A stretch of DNA of 64,000 nucleotides from an uncultured Acidobacteriota bacterium. Lineage in GTDB: Bacteria > Acidobacteriota > Thermoanaerobaculia > UBA5066. The translations under genes were made by a program, and so were the position numbers. The notes beneath the pieces were generated by a model, which saw nothing but the letters and a program-made list of their open reading frames with translations, made no database searches and was not told the DNA's origin. The stretch covers positions 1 through 64,000 of the forward strand of contig CAIMWE010000013.1 in NCBI GenBank assembly GCA_903845115.1. The letters run 5' to 3'. Below, one piece after another: positions 7,763 to 15,470 of the stretch (positions are counted from its first letter, which is position 1; each line of letters starts with the position of its first letter).

Positions 7763-9170
7763 CCTCCGCCCGGCGGAGAGTCAGGACGAACCGCGCGCCG
7801 CCGAGACGCGAGGAGGGTTCCACCGTCGCCGAGCCGCCGTGGAGGGCCGCGATCCGCGACACCAGCGCCAGGCCGAGGCCGGTCCCCGTCTCCTTGGTGG
7901 AGTGGAACGGGACGAAGAGCTTCGGCACCTCCTCCGCCGGGACGCCCGGCCCGTCGTCCTCGACGGCGATCACGGCGAAGGCGGGGCTCTCCTCTCCCCG
8001 GACGGCCACCCGGCCCCTCCGTCCGGCCGAGGAGGAGGCCTCCGACGCGTTCCGGAGGAGGTTCACGAGGGCGCGGCGGACCAGCTGGGGGTCGGCCGTC
8101 GCCTCGCCGAACGTCCCCTCCACCGAGAACGCCGTGTCCGGCGAGGCGAGCGCCTCCTCCTTCACGACTTCCCGGACGAGGGGCTCCAGCTCCGTCGGCA
8201 GGGCGTCGAAGGCGCCGGGCCGCGCGAAGAAGAGGAACTCCCCCGTGACGCGCGCGACGTGCTCGGCCTCCTCCTGGATCGCCGCGAGGTGCCTCTTGCG
8301 CGAGAGCTCGCCGACGTCGCCCGAGGCGAGACGGACGTAGCCGAGGATGGTCGCCGTGGCGTTGCGGAACTCGTGAGCGATCCCGGCCGACATCTCGCCG
8401 AGGGCCGCAAGCTCCCGGAGGCGGAGGACCTCGACCTCCTCCGAGCGCTTCCTCAGCTCCTCGATGGTTCGCGCGAAGGTCGCGACCGCCAGGCGGGGCT
8501 CGTCCGACCCGATCGCGGCCGGAGGGCCGGGGACGAGCGCGTCGGCGTGCCGGGCCGTCTCGGTCAGCTCCTCGATCGGCCGGAGGAGCCTCCTGAGGAA
8601 CGGGATCGTGAGCCCCGCCAGGAGGAGCGCGGCGGCCGCCACGGAGGCCGTGAGCGCGTTCCCCGCCCAGCGGGCGCGAGAGACGGCCCCTCCGTCGAAG
8701 ACCAGCCTCAGGATGGAGCCGTCGGCTCCCAGCCGGACGCTCGACACGACCGCCGGAACGCCGAGGAGCTCCTCGCGCGACACCGCCGGCTCGGATCCCC
8801 GTGGCAGGTCCCGGGGGTCGAGCTGGTTCGGCACGGCCGAGGCCCACGGGAGGAACGTCGCCTGGACCCTCAGGTTCCCCCTCGGGTCGTAGAGCGCCCC
8901 CTGCAGGACCCCGAATTGCCGCAGCTCCTCGATGGTCCGGGGGTCGGTGGCCAGGGCGGAGACCGAGGCCCCGGCCTCCGCCACGCGTCCGGCCAGGGCG
9001 AGGGTCTGGGCCGCGACCTTCTCCTCGTGCTGCCGGAGCGCCCAGCCCGTGGAGGTCCAGAGGCCGACGAGCGCGGCGATCGCCAGGAAGAGGACGAAGG
9101 CCAGCGCCCCGAACACGAAGTGCGTCACCTCCCGGCGGAAGGGCTGGGCCGGGGGACGCGGGTCGCTCAC
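7716..9170 (-). CDS. two-component sensor histidine kinase (PilS/NtrB-like)
   Basis: A 484-residue kinase. One membrane helix (about 18-40) precedes a periplasmic region, and a second helix (171-192) leads to a linker and the H-box ALGEMSAGIAHEFRNA (His266). The ATPase domain has the N-box NLLRNASEAS, G1 EDDGPGVP and G2 GTGLGLALV. The HEFRN type H-box is typical of kinases that partner sigma-54 activators (PilS, NtrB, AtoS). The GTG at 9170 overlaps the PilD stop (GTGA), giving coupled translation. No response regulator is adjacent; the pilin promoters of the -24/-12 type at 13.2 and 13.9 kb make a pilin regulator a reasonable guess. Confidence 0.85.
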   Translation of the reverse strand: MSDPRPPAQPFRREVTHFVFGALAFVLFLAIAALVGLWTSTGWALRQHEEKVAAQTLALAGRVAEAGASVSALATDPRTIEELRQFGVLQGALYDPRGNLRVQATFLPWASAVPNQLDPRDLPRGSEPAVSREELLGVPAVVSSVRLGADGSILRLVFDGGAVSRARWAGNALTASVAAAALLLAGLTIPFLRRLLRPIEELTETARHADALVPGPPAAIGSDEPRLAVATFARTIEELRKRSEEVEVLRLRELAALGEMSAGIAHEFRNATATILGYVRLASGDVGELSRKRHLAAIQEEAEHVARVTGEFLFFARPGAFDALPTELEPLVREVVKEEALASPDTAFSVEGTFGEATADPQLVRRALVNLLRNASEASSSAGRRGRVAVRGEESPAFAVIAVEDDGPGVPAEEVPKLFVPFHSTKETGTGLGLALVSRIAALHGGSATVEPSSRLGGARFVLTLRRAEAIAAGPEPSASPPGS

Positions 9171-10276
9171 GGCAGCAGGCTCCCGAGAAATGAGGGCGGC
9201 CAGCCGAGGACGCCCGCGAGGAGAGGCCGTCCCAGCCCGAAGGCCAGGAGGGAGCCCGCGGCGAGAAAGACGCCGAACGGGAGGTCGACCCTCCAGAGGA
9301 GGACGAGGCTCCCGCCCTCTCCCGCGGGCTCGACCCGGACCGCGAGGACCCGGAAGAACTCCCCCTCCTCGAGGACGAGGCGGCCGAAGGAGGTGGTCTC
9401 CTTCCCGGTCCTCCGCCGCATCCGGGCCAGCCGGAGGAGGGCGAGGAGCGGCCGGACCGCGGGACCGGAGTCCGAGAGGGCGGACCCCGCGGCGGCAGCG
9501 CCCGGGATGGCGCGCCACCTGGCTCCGGCGAGCCGGATCCTTCCGTCGGCCGCCAGCAGGAGCCCCGATCCGCCGGCGCCCCCCCGCCTCCGGATCCTCG
9601 CCCAGTCGGCCTGCCGGAGGATCGTCGAGAGGAGGCCGAAGAGGGCCCCCGCGGTCGACGCCAGGAAGAACGTCAGGAGCACTCCGGCGGCGCCGGAGAA
9701 GGCGCCGGCCATCGCCGCCATCTTCACGTCTCCGAGGCCCATCCCCTCCACGCCCCGGACCGCGCGGTAGACGACCCGGACCAGGTAGAGGGTCCCGGCC
9801 CCGGCCGCGGCCCCCAGGACCGACTCCAGGAAGGGGTGGAAACCGCGGAGCGCCGCCAGGGAGAGCCCCAGCGCGGCGCCGCCGAGCGTCACCTCGTCGG
9901 GGAGCAGCCGGTGCTCGAGGTCGGTGAGGGCCAGGATCACCGCCGCCGCGGCGAGGACCGCCCCCGCGACCCCGGCGAGGGTGAACCCGAAGAGCCATCG
10001 CGAGGCGAGGAAGAGCGCCGCGACCGCCGCCTCGACGAGCGGATAGCGGACGGGAATCGAGGCCCGGCAGTCGCGGCACCGGCCGCCGAGCCAGAGCCAG
10101 GCCACGACGGGGACGTTGTCGTAGGGCCGGATGGAGGCTCCGCAGGAGGGACAGTGCGACGACGGCGAGACGACCGACTCGCCGCGCGGCAGGCGGTGGA
10201 TGCAGACGTTCGCGAACGAGCCCACGACGCCGCCCATGGCGGCGACGAGGAGGTCGGCCGCGGCTTCGAGGATCAC
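9167..10276 (-). CDS. pilD: prepilin peptidase / N-methyltransferase PilD
   Basis: A 369-residue membrane enzyme that cleaves and N-methylates type IV prepilins. Visible are the zinc motifs CPSC (42-45) and CRDC (67-70), the first catalytic Asp in TDLEHRLLPDE (Asp119) and the second in GLGD (Asp183), plus several membrane helices. The final helix LPFGVFLAAGSLLAFGLG matches the usual PFGPFLA end. Between helix LFGLLSTIL (to 220) and LPFG (332) is an unusual insert of about 110 residues without helix character. GTG at 10276 overlaps the YfhO stop (GTGA), and its own stop overlaps the kinase start. Confidence 0.9.
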   Translation of the reverse strand: MILEAAADLLVAAMGGVVGSFANVCIHRLPRGESVVSPSSHCPSCGASIRPYDNVPVVAWLWLGGRCRDCRASIPVRYPLVEAAVAALFLASRWLFGFTLAGVAGAVLAAAAVILALTDLEHRLLPDEVTLGGAALGLSLAALRGFHPFLESVLGAAAGAGTLYLVRVVYRAVRGVEGMGLGDVKMAAMAGAFSGAAGVLLTFFLASTAGALFGLLSTILRQADWARIRRRGGAGGSGLLLAADGRIRLAGARWRAIPGAAAAGSALSDSGPAVRPLLALLRLARMRRRTGKETTSFGRLVLEEGEFFRVLAVRVEPAGEGGSLVLLWRVDLPFGVFLAAGSLLAFGLGRPLLAGVLGWPPSFLGSLLP

Positions 10277-12558
10277 GCCTCCTCCGCGGGCGGCGGGGAG
10301 CTGAGCCAGAGGAAGGCCGCGACGAGAAGGCTGATCGCCGACAGGACCGCTCCGGCGACGAAGGAGCGGGGAAGGTACCGGAGGACCACCCGGTGCGCCC
10401 CCTTCGGAATCGTGAAACCGGTGAAGGCGAGGTCGGTCCGGACGAGGGGAAGAGGCTTCCCGTCGACCTCTCCCTTCCACCCCTCGTCAAAGGTGCGGGT
10501 GAGGACGACGAACGCGTTCCCGGACGAATCCGAGGAGATCTCCGTCCTCTCGGGCCGGTCGACCTCCACGCGCGCGACGGCGGCGAGGCGGCCCGCCGCG
10601 GGAAGCCCGCCGGGGACGGCGGCGCTGCCCGGCTGGACGAACGCGACGTCGCCGGGCGAGAACGCCGGGCTGCGGAGCGCCGCCAGCACCTCGTCGTCGG
10701 AGGCCGGCCGGGCGGTCCGAGGGAAGAAGAGCCTCCCCGAGGGAGAGGGGAAATCGTACCGGTGGACGCCGCCCGCGCTCCGCACGAGGGTCGCTCCCGG
10801 CATCGTGACGGGGAACAGCGTGACGAAGCTCCGGACGTTCGCGAGCGAGAAGACCGCCTGCGGACTTCCACCGGAGAGGACCGCCCCGAAGAGGCGGAGC
10901 CGGCGGAGGTCGGGGATCGGAGAGGCCGAGTCGGCCGACGGGATCTCCTCGAAGAGGTTGGCATAGCCCCCCAGGGAGCGGGCGCCCCTGCCCGGGGACT
11001 CCCGCGTCCATCCTCCCTGGCCGCCGAGCGTGGTCCGCGTCAGGACCTGGGCGTCGGAGACCATCGAGAAAACGCGGTTCTCCCCTTCGCGGCGGGAGAG
11101 CCCGAGCATCTTTCTCACGTCCGGGCGCACCTCGGTCGCGGGCACCGCGAGGAGCGGGTCCCTCGCGACGAACGGGAGGGGCCCGACGGCGAGCAGGAGA
11201 GCGGCCGCGGCGTGCCATCGCGGGCGGGCGGGGCGGAACCGGCGCCAGACGAGGAGGAGGGCGAGGAGCGCCGCCGCACCCGCCACCGCCGCCCCCCGGA
11301 ACGGGTCTCTCCCCGCCACGAGGGCTCCCGAGACGAGGGACGCCAGGAGGAGCGCGGCGGACCCGGCCAGGACCACCCGCGCCGCCAGCCGGGATGCCCG
11401 GCTCCGGAAATCGCCGTGCAGCCAGCCGTCCAGACCGGCTCCGGCGAGGAAGGCGACGAGGAGGTGCGCGAAGACGAACCAGCGGGCCGGGAACCGGAGG
11501 CCCCCGAGGAGCCCCGCCCCGTGGAGGAAGGGAGCGAGGAGCCCCCGCTCCCCGAGCGACAGGACGAACCCGACGGCGCCGACGAGCCCGAGGGCGGCGA
11601 GCAGCCGCCCCCGGCCCGGAAAGCCGGCGCCGGCGCCGGCGGCGAGGAGGAGGGCCGCGGGCCCCAGGGCCAGCGAGAGGAGGTACCCCCCGCGCCGGGG
11701 GGAGGCCATCCGCGTCGTCTCGTCGGTCGGGGGGAGGAAAAGATCCGCGAGGTCGCCGCTTCCCACCGGACGGGCCATCGCCTCGGCGCGGCCGACCCCG
11801 GCGGCGCGGCCCGACCGGACCACGTGCTCGCCAAAGGGGACGAGGATCGCCGAGGCCAGTCCGGCCGCCAGGAGGACCCCGAAGACCAGCCGTCCGGCCG
11901 ACGAACGCGCGGGCGGAGGCTCGGTCCGGCGTCCTTCCCCCCTCGACGCGAGCGCCACGAAGGCCGCGGCGAGCCCTCCCGCCAAGGCGAGAGCGGGCTC
12001 CCCTCCGAGGAAGGCGAGGGCCAGCGGGACCGCGAGCGCGGCGGCACGCCGCTCCTCGGCGGCGCGCCGCGCCCCGAGGAAGACCCAGGGGAGCCACGCC
12101 GCCGTGCAGGCGTTGTTGTAGGCCGGGAAGAGGGAGAGGAACGCCCCTCCCCCGGCGTAGACCGCCGCTCCCGTGAGGGCCGCGGCCCTGGAGGAGCCCA
12201 GGGCCCAGAGCCACGCGGCCATCCCGGCCGCCGCGACCGCCAGGTGGAGAGCGATCCCGGCCGCCGGCCCGTACGGCCAGGGAAGAAGGAACGGAAGGTC
12301 CCCCGGGTAGAGCACGCCGGTCTGGAGCTGCGCGAGCCACGGCTCGCCGCATCCGGAGAGCGGGTTCCAGAGTGGAATCTCCCTGGACGCCCACCGGGCC
12401 GCCGTGTAGGCCTTCATCGGCCAGAAGAAGAGCGCGAGGTCGCCCCGGGCCGGCACGCGGGACCCGGTCAGGCAGGGATACAGGAGCGCCAGGGCGAGCA
12501 GGAGGCCGAGGCCACCGCCGAGGAGTGTCGTCCGGCGTGCCTCCGATCTCGTCACCAC
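10273..12558 (-). CDS. YfhO-family multi-spanning membrane protein
   Basis: A 761-residue integral membrane protein with a dozen or more hydrophobic helices and a soluble C-terminal part ending in one more helix. Motifs such as RGDLALFFWPMK, IPLWNPLSGCGEPWLAQLQ and, late, FDEGWKGEVDGKPLPLVRTD are characteristic of YfhO-like proteins related to GT-C glycosyltransferases. The substrate is unknown; members are thought to act in lipoteichoic acid or glycan glycosylation. It is first in a coupled run with pilD and the kinase, so it may modify pili or surface glycans (inference). TAGAAT lies 6 bases before the GTG start, with no Shine-Dalgarno. Confidence 0.8.
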   Translation of the reverse strand: MVTRSEARRTTLLGGGLGLLLALALLYPCLTGSRVPARGDLALFFWPMKAYTAARWASREIPLWNPLSGCGEPWLAQLQTGVLYPGDLPFLLPWPYGPAAGIALHLAVAAAGMAAWLWALGSSRAAALTGAAVYAGGGAFLSLFPAYNNACTAAWLPWVFLGARRAAEERRAAALAVPLALAFLGGEPALALAGGLAAAFVALASRGEGRRTEPPPARSSAGRLVFGVLLAAGLASAILVPFGEHVVRSGRAAGVGRAEAMARPVGSGDLADLFLPPTDETTRMASPRRGGYLLSLALGPAALLLAAGAGAGFPGRGRLLAALGLVGAVGFVLSLGERGLLAPFLHGAGLLGGLRFPARWFVFAHLLVAFLAGAGLDGWLHGDFRSRASRLAARVVLAGSAALLLASLVSGALVAGRDPFRGAAVAGAAALLALLLVWRRFRPARPRWHAAAALLLAVGPLPFVARDPLLAVPATEVRPDVRKMLGLSRREGENRVFSMVSDAQVLTRTTLGGQGGWTRESPGRGARSLGGYANLFEEIPSADSASPIPDLRRLRLFGAVLSGGSPQAVFSLANVRSFVTLFPVTMPGATLVRSAGGVHRYDFPSPSGRLFFPRTARPASDDEVLAALRSPAFSPGDVAFVQPGSAAVPGGLPAAGRLAAVARVEVDRPERTEISSDSSGNAFVVLTRTFDEGWKGEVDGKPLPLVRTDLAFTGFTIPKGAHRVVLRYLPRSFVAGAVLSAISLLVAAFLWLSSPPPAEEA

Positions 12559-12564
12559 CCCACG

Positions 12565-12570
12565 ATTCTA
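12565..12570 (-). promoter_or_regulatory. TAGAAT -10 hexamer, 6 bases before the YfhO start
   Basis: Minus-strand TAGAAT, then CGTGGG, then GTG GTG ACG. With normal -10 spacing, transcription would start at or next to the start codon, giving a leaderless mRNA. No clear -35. Confidence 0.45.
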
Positions 12571-12613
12571 AGGAGATCGGCAGCCTTGCCCCAGGACGAA
12601 AGCCCCGAAACGG

Positions 12614-12641
12614 AAAAAGCCCCCGGGGATTCCCGGGGGCT
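12614..12641 (-). terminator. Rho-independent terminator after the pilin gene
   Basis: A perfect 10-bp stem (minus strand AGCCCCCGGG / CCCGGGGGCT) with a 4-base loop is followed by TTTT (12617-12614). It lies 47 bases past the stop of the pilin at 12688-13185, so it insulates that gene from the YfhO-pilD run. Confidence 0.9.
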
Positions 12642-12687
12642 CCTCGAACGCACCCAGCGGAGCGCGCCGAGCTCGAGAGGCGATCCT

Positions 12688-13185
12688 CTAGTTCTGGACG
12701 CCCTCGGGGTAGTTCACGAACTGGCCGTTGGAGAACACGATGTCGGCGTTGAAGTCCGTCGTGGCGCCAAAGGGACTCGGCTGGGTGGTCGCGAGGCCGT
12801 CCTTACCCGCGGAGATGAGGGCGTAGTTCTGGCCGTTCGAGTCGACGGTGACCAAGAACCAGGAACTCCAGCCGTCCGACAGCGGGCAGACCCGGATGTA
12901 GGTCGGGCTCACGTAGCCGGCCAGTTTGCCGCTGACGGTGACTCCGGGGTAGGTCCCAAGCGTGGTCGGCCAGGTGTAGCCCGCGGCCGCCGGATAGCGG
13001 TTGAAATCGACGCCGTAGGACTCGATCGCCGTCGCGATGCTCCGCTGGTCGCCCATCGTCCGCCGCTGCTTGGCCCGCTGGATGGCATTGAGCAGGTTGG
13101 GAATGGCGATTGCCACGATGATGCCGATGATCGCCACGACGATCAGCAGCTCGATGAGGGTGAAACCCTTGCTGTTCCTCTTCAT
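12688..13185 (-). CDS. type IV pilin, GspG-like
   Basis: A 165-residue prepilin with a short leader: MKRNSKG, then FTLIELLIVVAIIGIIVAIA, then IPNLLNAIQRAKQRRTM. Glu5 and the helix-kinking Pro are present. The rest (ATAIESYGVDFNRYP) resembles major pseudopilins/pilins of the GspG group, with a small C-terminal beta domain. ATG at 13185 has GGAGG 10 bases upstream. A -24/-12 (sigma-54) element lies just upstream and a strong terminator downstream, so it is a monocistronic, regulated, probably abundant subunit. It is a close paralogue of the pilin at 13355-13852 (same length, same ending YPEG-Q). It is either the major pilin or a GspG-like subunit. Confidence 0.85.
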   Translation of the reverse strand: MKRNSKGFTLIELLIVVAIIGIIVAIAIPNLLNAIQRAKQRRTMGDQRSIATAIESYGVDFNRYPAAAGYTWPTTLGTYPGVTVSGKLAGYVSPTYIRVCPLSDGWSSWFLVTVDSNGQNYALISAGKDGLATTQPSPFGATTDFNADIVFSNGQFVNYPEGVQN

Positions 13186-13212
13186 TAGATTTGATCCTCC
13201 TCTACCCGGGTT

Positions 13213-13228
13213 CGCAAATAGCATGCCG
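13213..13228 (-). promoter_or_regulatory. sigma-54 type -24/-12 promoter of the first pilin
   Basis: Minus strand CGGCATGCTATTTGCG: GG and GC separated by exactly 10 bases, close to the consensus TGGCAC-N5-TTGCA (GGCA and TTGC match). The predicted start near 13202 leaves a leader of about 17 bases holding GGAGG (13200-13196). Confidence 0.65.
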
Positions 13229-13292
13229 CCCCCCCGCCTGGGGTCGGATGCGCTCCTGTCAACGTTCTCGGAACGGGTCGAACGCTTCGTCC

Positions 13293-13338
13293 GACAATTA
13301 TTGTCATGGGCGATACCGACCGACGGACAGTAATTGTC
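13293..13338. promoter_or_regulatory. paired palindromes, likely enhancer sites for a sigma-54 activator
   Basis: GACAATTATTGTC (13293-13305, perfect) and GACAGTAATTGTC (13326-13338, one mismatch) have centres 33 bp apart, about three helical turns. They lie about 90-135 bp upstream of the predicted pilin transcription start, the usual place for activator dimers. Their outer halves also form a perfect 10-bp inverted repeat (13291-13300 with 13331-13340). Confidence 0.6.
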
Positions 13339-13354
13339 GGAATGCTTCATCACG

Positions 13355-13852
13355 CTAGTCCATCTGGATTCCTTCCGGGTACTGGAGGAAGGCCCCGTCG
13401 GCGAAGATGATGTCCGCGTTGAAGCTCGTCGTGATGCCGAAGGGCGGGGCGGCGTCCGGGATGCCGTCGCGTCCGCAGGACCGGAGGATGTAGTCGGTCC
13501 CTGCCGAGGAGATGTCATAGTTGTACCAGGAGTGCCAACCGTCCATCATCGGGACGAACCGGATGTAGGTAGGGGTAAGGTAATTCATAGTAAGTCCAAG
13601 GGTTGCCGTAGGCAATGAGAGGCCGGACGGGAGCGTGGAACCGCCCGCGGGGGGGTACCGGTTCCCGTCCGCGGCGTAGGCTTCGATCGCTCCGGCCAGC
13701 GTGCGGATGTCGGCCATCGTCCGGCGCTGCCTCGCCCTCTCGATGGCATTGATCAGGTTGAACGAGACGATCGCGACGATGATCCCGATGATCGCGACGA
13801 CGATCAACAGCTCGATCAGGGTGAACCCACGATGACCGGACTTACGCCTCAT
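13355..13852 (-). CDS. type IV pilin, GspG-like (paralogue)
   Basis: A 165-residue prepilin: leader MRRKSGHRG, then FTLIELLIVVAIIGIIVAIV, then SFNLINAIERARQRRTMADI. Glu5 is present, but the Pro at about mature position 22 found in the paralogue is replaced by Ser. GAIEAYAADGNRYP is a GspG-like signature, and the end NADIIFADGAFLQYPEG parallels the neighbour. ATG at 13852 follows a GGGGGAG purine run. Its upstream region has its own -24/-12 element. It may be a second pilin of the same fibre or an alternative pilin under the same regulator. Confidence 0.85.
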   Translation of the reverse strand: MRRKSGHRGFTLIELLIVVAIIGIIVAIVSFNLINAIERARQRRTMADIRTLAGAIEAYAADGNRYPPAGGSTLPSGLSLPTATLGLTMNYLTPTYIRFVPMMDGWHSWYNYDISSAGTDYILRSCGRDGIPDAAPPFGITTSFNADIIFADGAFLQYPEGIQMD

Positions 13853-13878
13853 GTCGGCTCTCCCCCTCGCCACCCACT

Positions 13879-13893
13879 TCAAGAAGCGTGCCC
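13879..13893 (-). promoter_or_regulatory. sigma-54 type -24/-12 promoter of the second pilin
   Basis: Minus strand GGGCACGCTTCTTGA: GGCAC, 5 bases, TTG, with A in place of the -12 C. Its distance to the ATG (27 bases) nearly equals that at the first pilin (29), which supports both. Confidence 0.55.
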
Positions 13894-13921
13894 CCCGGTG
13901 CTCCCGTCCGACCGGCAGCCC

Positions 13922-13927
13922 TAGAAT
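13922..13927 (+). promoter_or_regulatory. TAGAAT hexamer 9 bases before the ATP-grasp gene
   Basis: TAGAAT, then ACGGTCCAG, then GTG (13937). No Shine-Dalgarno; a very short or absent leader is expected. Confidence 0.4.
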
Positions 13928-13936
13928 ACGGTCCAG

Positions 13937-15469
13937 GTGCTCCCCAAGCCGCCGTTCGTCTCGGACCTCACGCCGGAGAGGGAGCTCGAGGAGTTCGAGA
14001 GGCTGAAACCCCGTTTGAGGGAAGTGTGGGATCTGATCTCGATGAAGGACGAGGAGGCCCACACGTCGGTCGTCGTCCCCTCGCTCACCCTGGACCAGTC
14101 GGAGCTGACGAAGCTGGACGGGGCCAGCTTCTACGAGGAGCGGCTCCTGTTCCTCCTGATCCGGCTCCGGAACCCCCGGGCGCGGGTCGTCTTCGTCACC
14201 TCGCAGCCCGTCCACCCCCTCATCCTCGAGTACTACTTCCAGCTCCTCGTCGGGATCCCCACCAGCCACGCCCGGGCGCGGCTGACACTGCTCTGCGCCG
14301 GGGACGCCTCCCCCCGCTCCCTCACGGAGAAGATCCTGGAGCGTCCTCGCCTCATCCAGCGGATCCGGGAGGGGATCCCTGACCCGGCGCGGGCCTATCT
14401 CACGGTCTTCAACTCGACGCCGCTGGAGCGGAAGCTGGCGGTCCTCCTCGGGATCCCGCTGAACGGCGTCGACCCCTCCCTCGCCGACCTCGGCACGAAG
14501 TCGGGGTGCCGGAAGATCTTCCGGGAAGCGGGAGTGGACCTCCCCCTGGGGATGGAAGACCTGCGGACCCTGGAGGACGTGGAGAAGTCGCTCGTCGAGC
14601 TGGGCCGCCAGCGACCGGGCCTCCGGAAAGCGGTCGTGAAGCTGAACGACAGCTTCTCCGGCGAAGGGAACGCCCTCTTCCGGTACCCTGCCGACCCCTC
14701 CCCGTCCGGGGTCCACGAGGCGATGAGGGAGATCGAGCTCGCCGTCCCGGCCGAGACGTTCGACGGCTACTTCGACAAGTACTCCCGCATGGGAGGCATC
14801 GTCGAGGAGTTCCTCGAGGGAGAGGAGAAGTGCTCTCCGAGCGTCCAGCTCCGCGTCGACCCCCACGGCAAGGTGGTCCCGATCTCCACCCACGACCAGG
14901 TGCTCGGCGGGGCGAGCGGCCAGGTCTTCCTCGGCTGCACCTTTCCCGCCGCCGACGAATACCGCCGCCGGATCCAGGAGCTCGCGATCCCCATCGGCGA
15001 AGCCCTCGGCAGGCGCGGCGTCGTCAGCCGGTTCGCCGTCGACTTCCTCGTCTCGCGGCTCCCCGGAGAGACCGAGAGCCGGATCCACGCTCTCGAGATC
15101 AACCTCCGCATGGGGGGAACGACCCACCCGTACCTCGCCCTCCAGTTCATCACCGGCGGCCAGCTCGACCCTGGCACCGGCCTCTTCTTCTCGCCCCGCG
15201 GCCTCGCGAAGTACTACCGCTCCACAGACAACCTGAAGTCCGAGGCCTACCGCGGGCTGCTCCCCGAGGACCTGATCGACATCCTGACGATCAACGGCCT
15301 CCACTACACGCACAACTCGGAGTCGGGGGTCCTCTTCCACCTGATCGGCGCGCTCTCCCAGTACGGGAAGCTCGGGATGACCGCGATCGGCAACAGCCGC
15401 GGGGAGGTCGAGGAGATCTACGGCCGGACCCTCTCCATCCTGGACCGCGAGACCTCCTTCGGACGCTGA
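13937..15469 (+). CDS. ATP-grasp peptide ligase, PGM1-like
   Basis: A 510-residue cytoplasmic enzyme. The N-terminal third (ARVVFVTSQPVHPLILEYY ... RARLTLLC) matches the pre-ATP-grasp domain, and the middle is an ATP-grasp fold (KAVVKLNDSFSGEGN, IVEEFLEG, HALEINLRMGGTTHP with Mg ligands E and N). The last 90 residues fit the C-terminal cap of peptide ligases related to PGM1 of pheganomycin biosynthesis. The family joins amino acids or peptides through an acyl phosphate; the substrates here are unknown. It stands alone, divergent from the second pilin, with no visible biosynthetic partner. GTG at 13937 is used; TAGAAT lies 9 bases upstream. Confidence 0.75.
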   Translation: MLPKPPFVSDLTPERELEEFERLKPRLREVWDLISMKDEEAHTSVVVPSLTLDQSELTKLDGASFYEERLLFLLIRLRNPRARVVFVTSQPVHPLILEYYFQLLVGIPTSHARARLTLLCAGDASPRSLTEKILERPRLIQRIREGIPDPARAYLTVFNSTPLERKLAVLLGIPLNGVDPSLADLGTKSGCRKIFREAGVDLPLGMEDLRTLEDVEKSLVELGRQRPGLRKAVVKLNDSFSGEGNALFRYPADPSPSGVHEAMREIELAVPAETFDGYFDKYSRMGGIVEEFLEGEEKCSPSVQLRVDPHGKVVPISTHDQVLGGASGQVFLGCTFPAADEYRRRIQELAIPIGEALGRRGVVSRFAVDFLVSRLPGETESRIHALEINLRMGGTTHPYLALQFITGGQLDPGTGLFFSPRGLAKYYRSTDNLKSEAYRGLLPEDLIDILTINGLHYTHNSESGVLFHLIGALSQYGKLGMTAIGNSRGEVEEIYGRTLSILDRETSFGR

Positions 15470-15470
15470 C

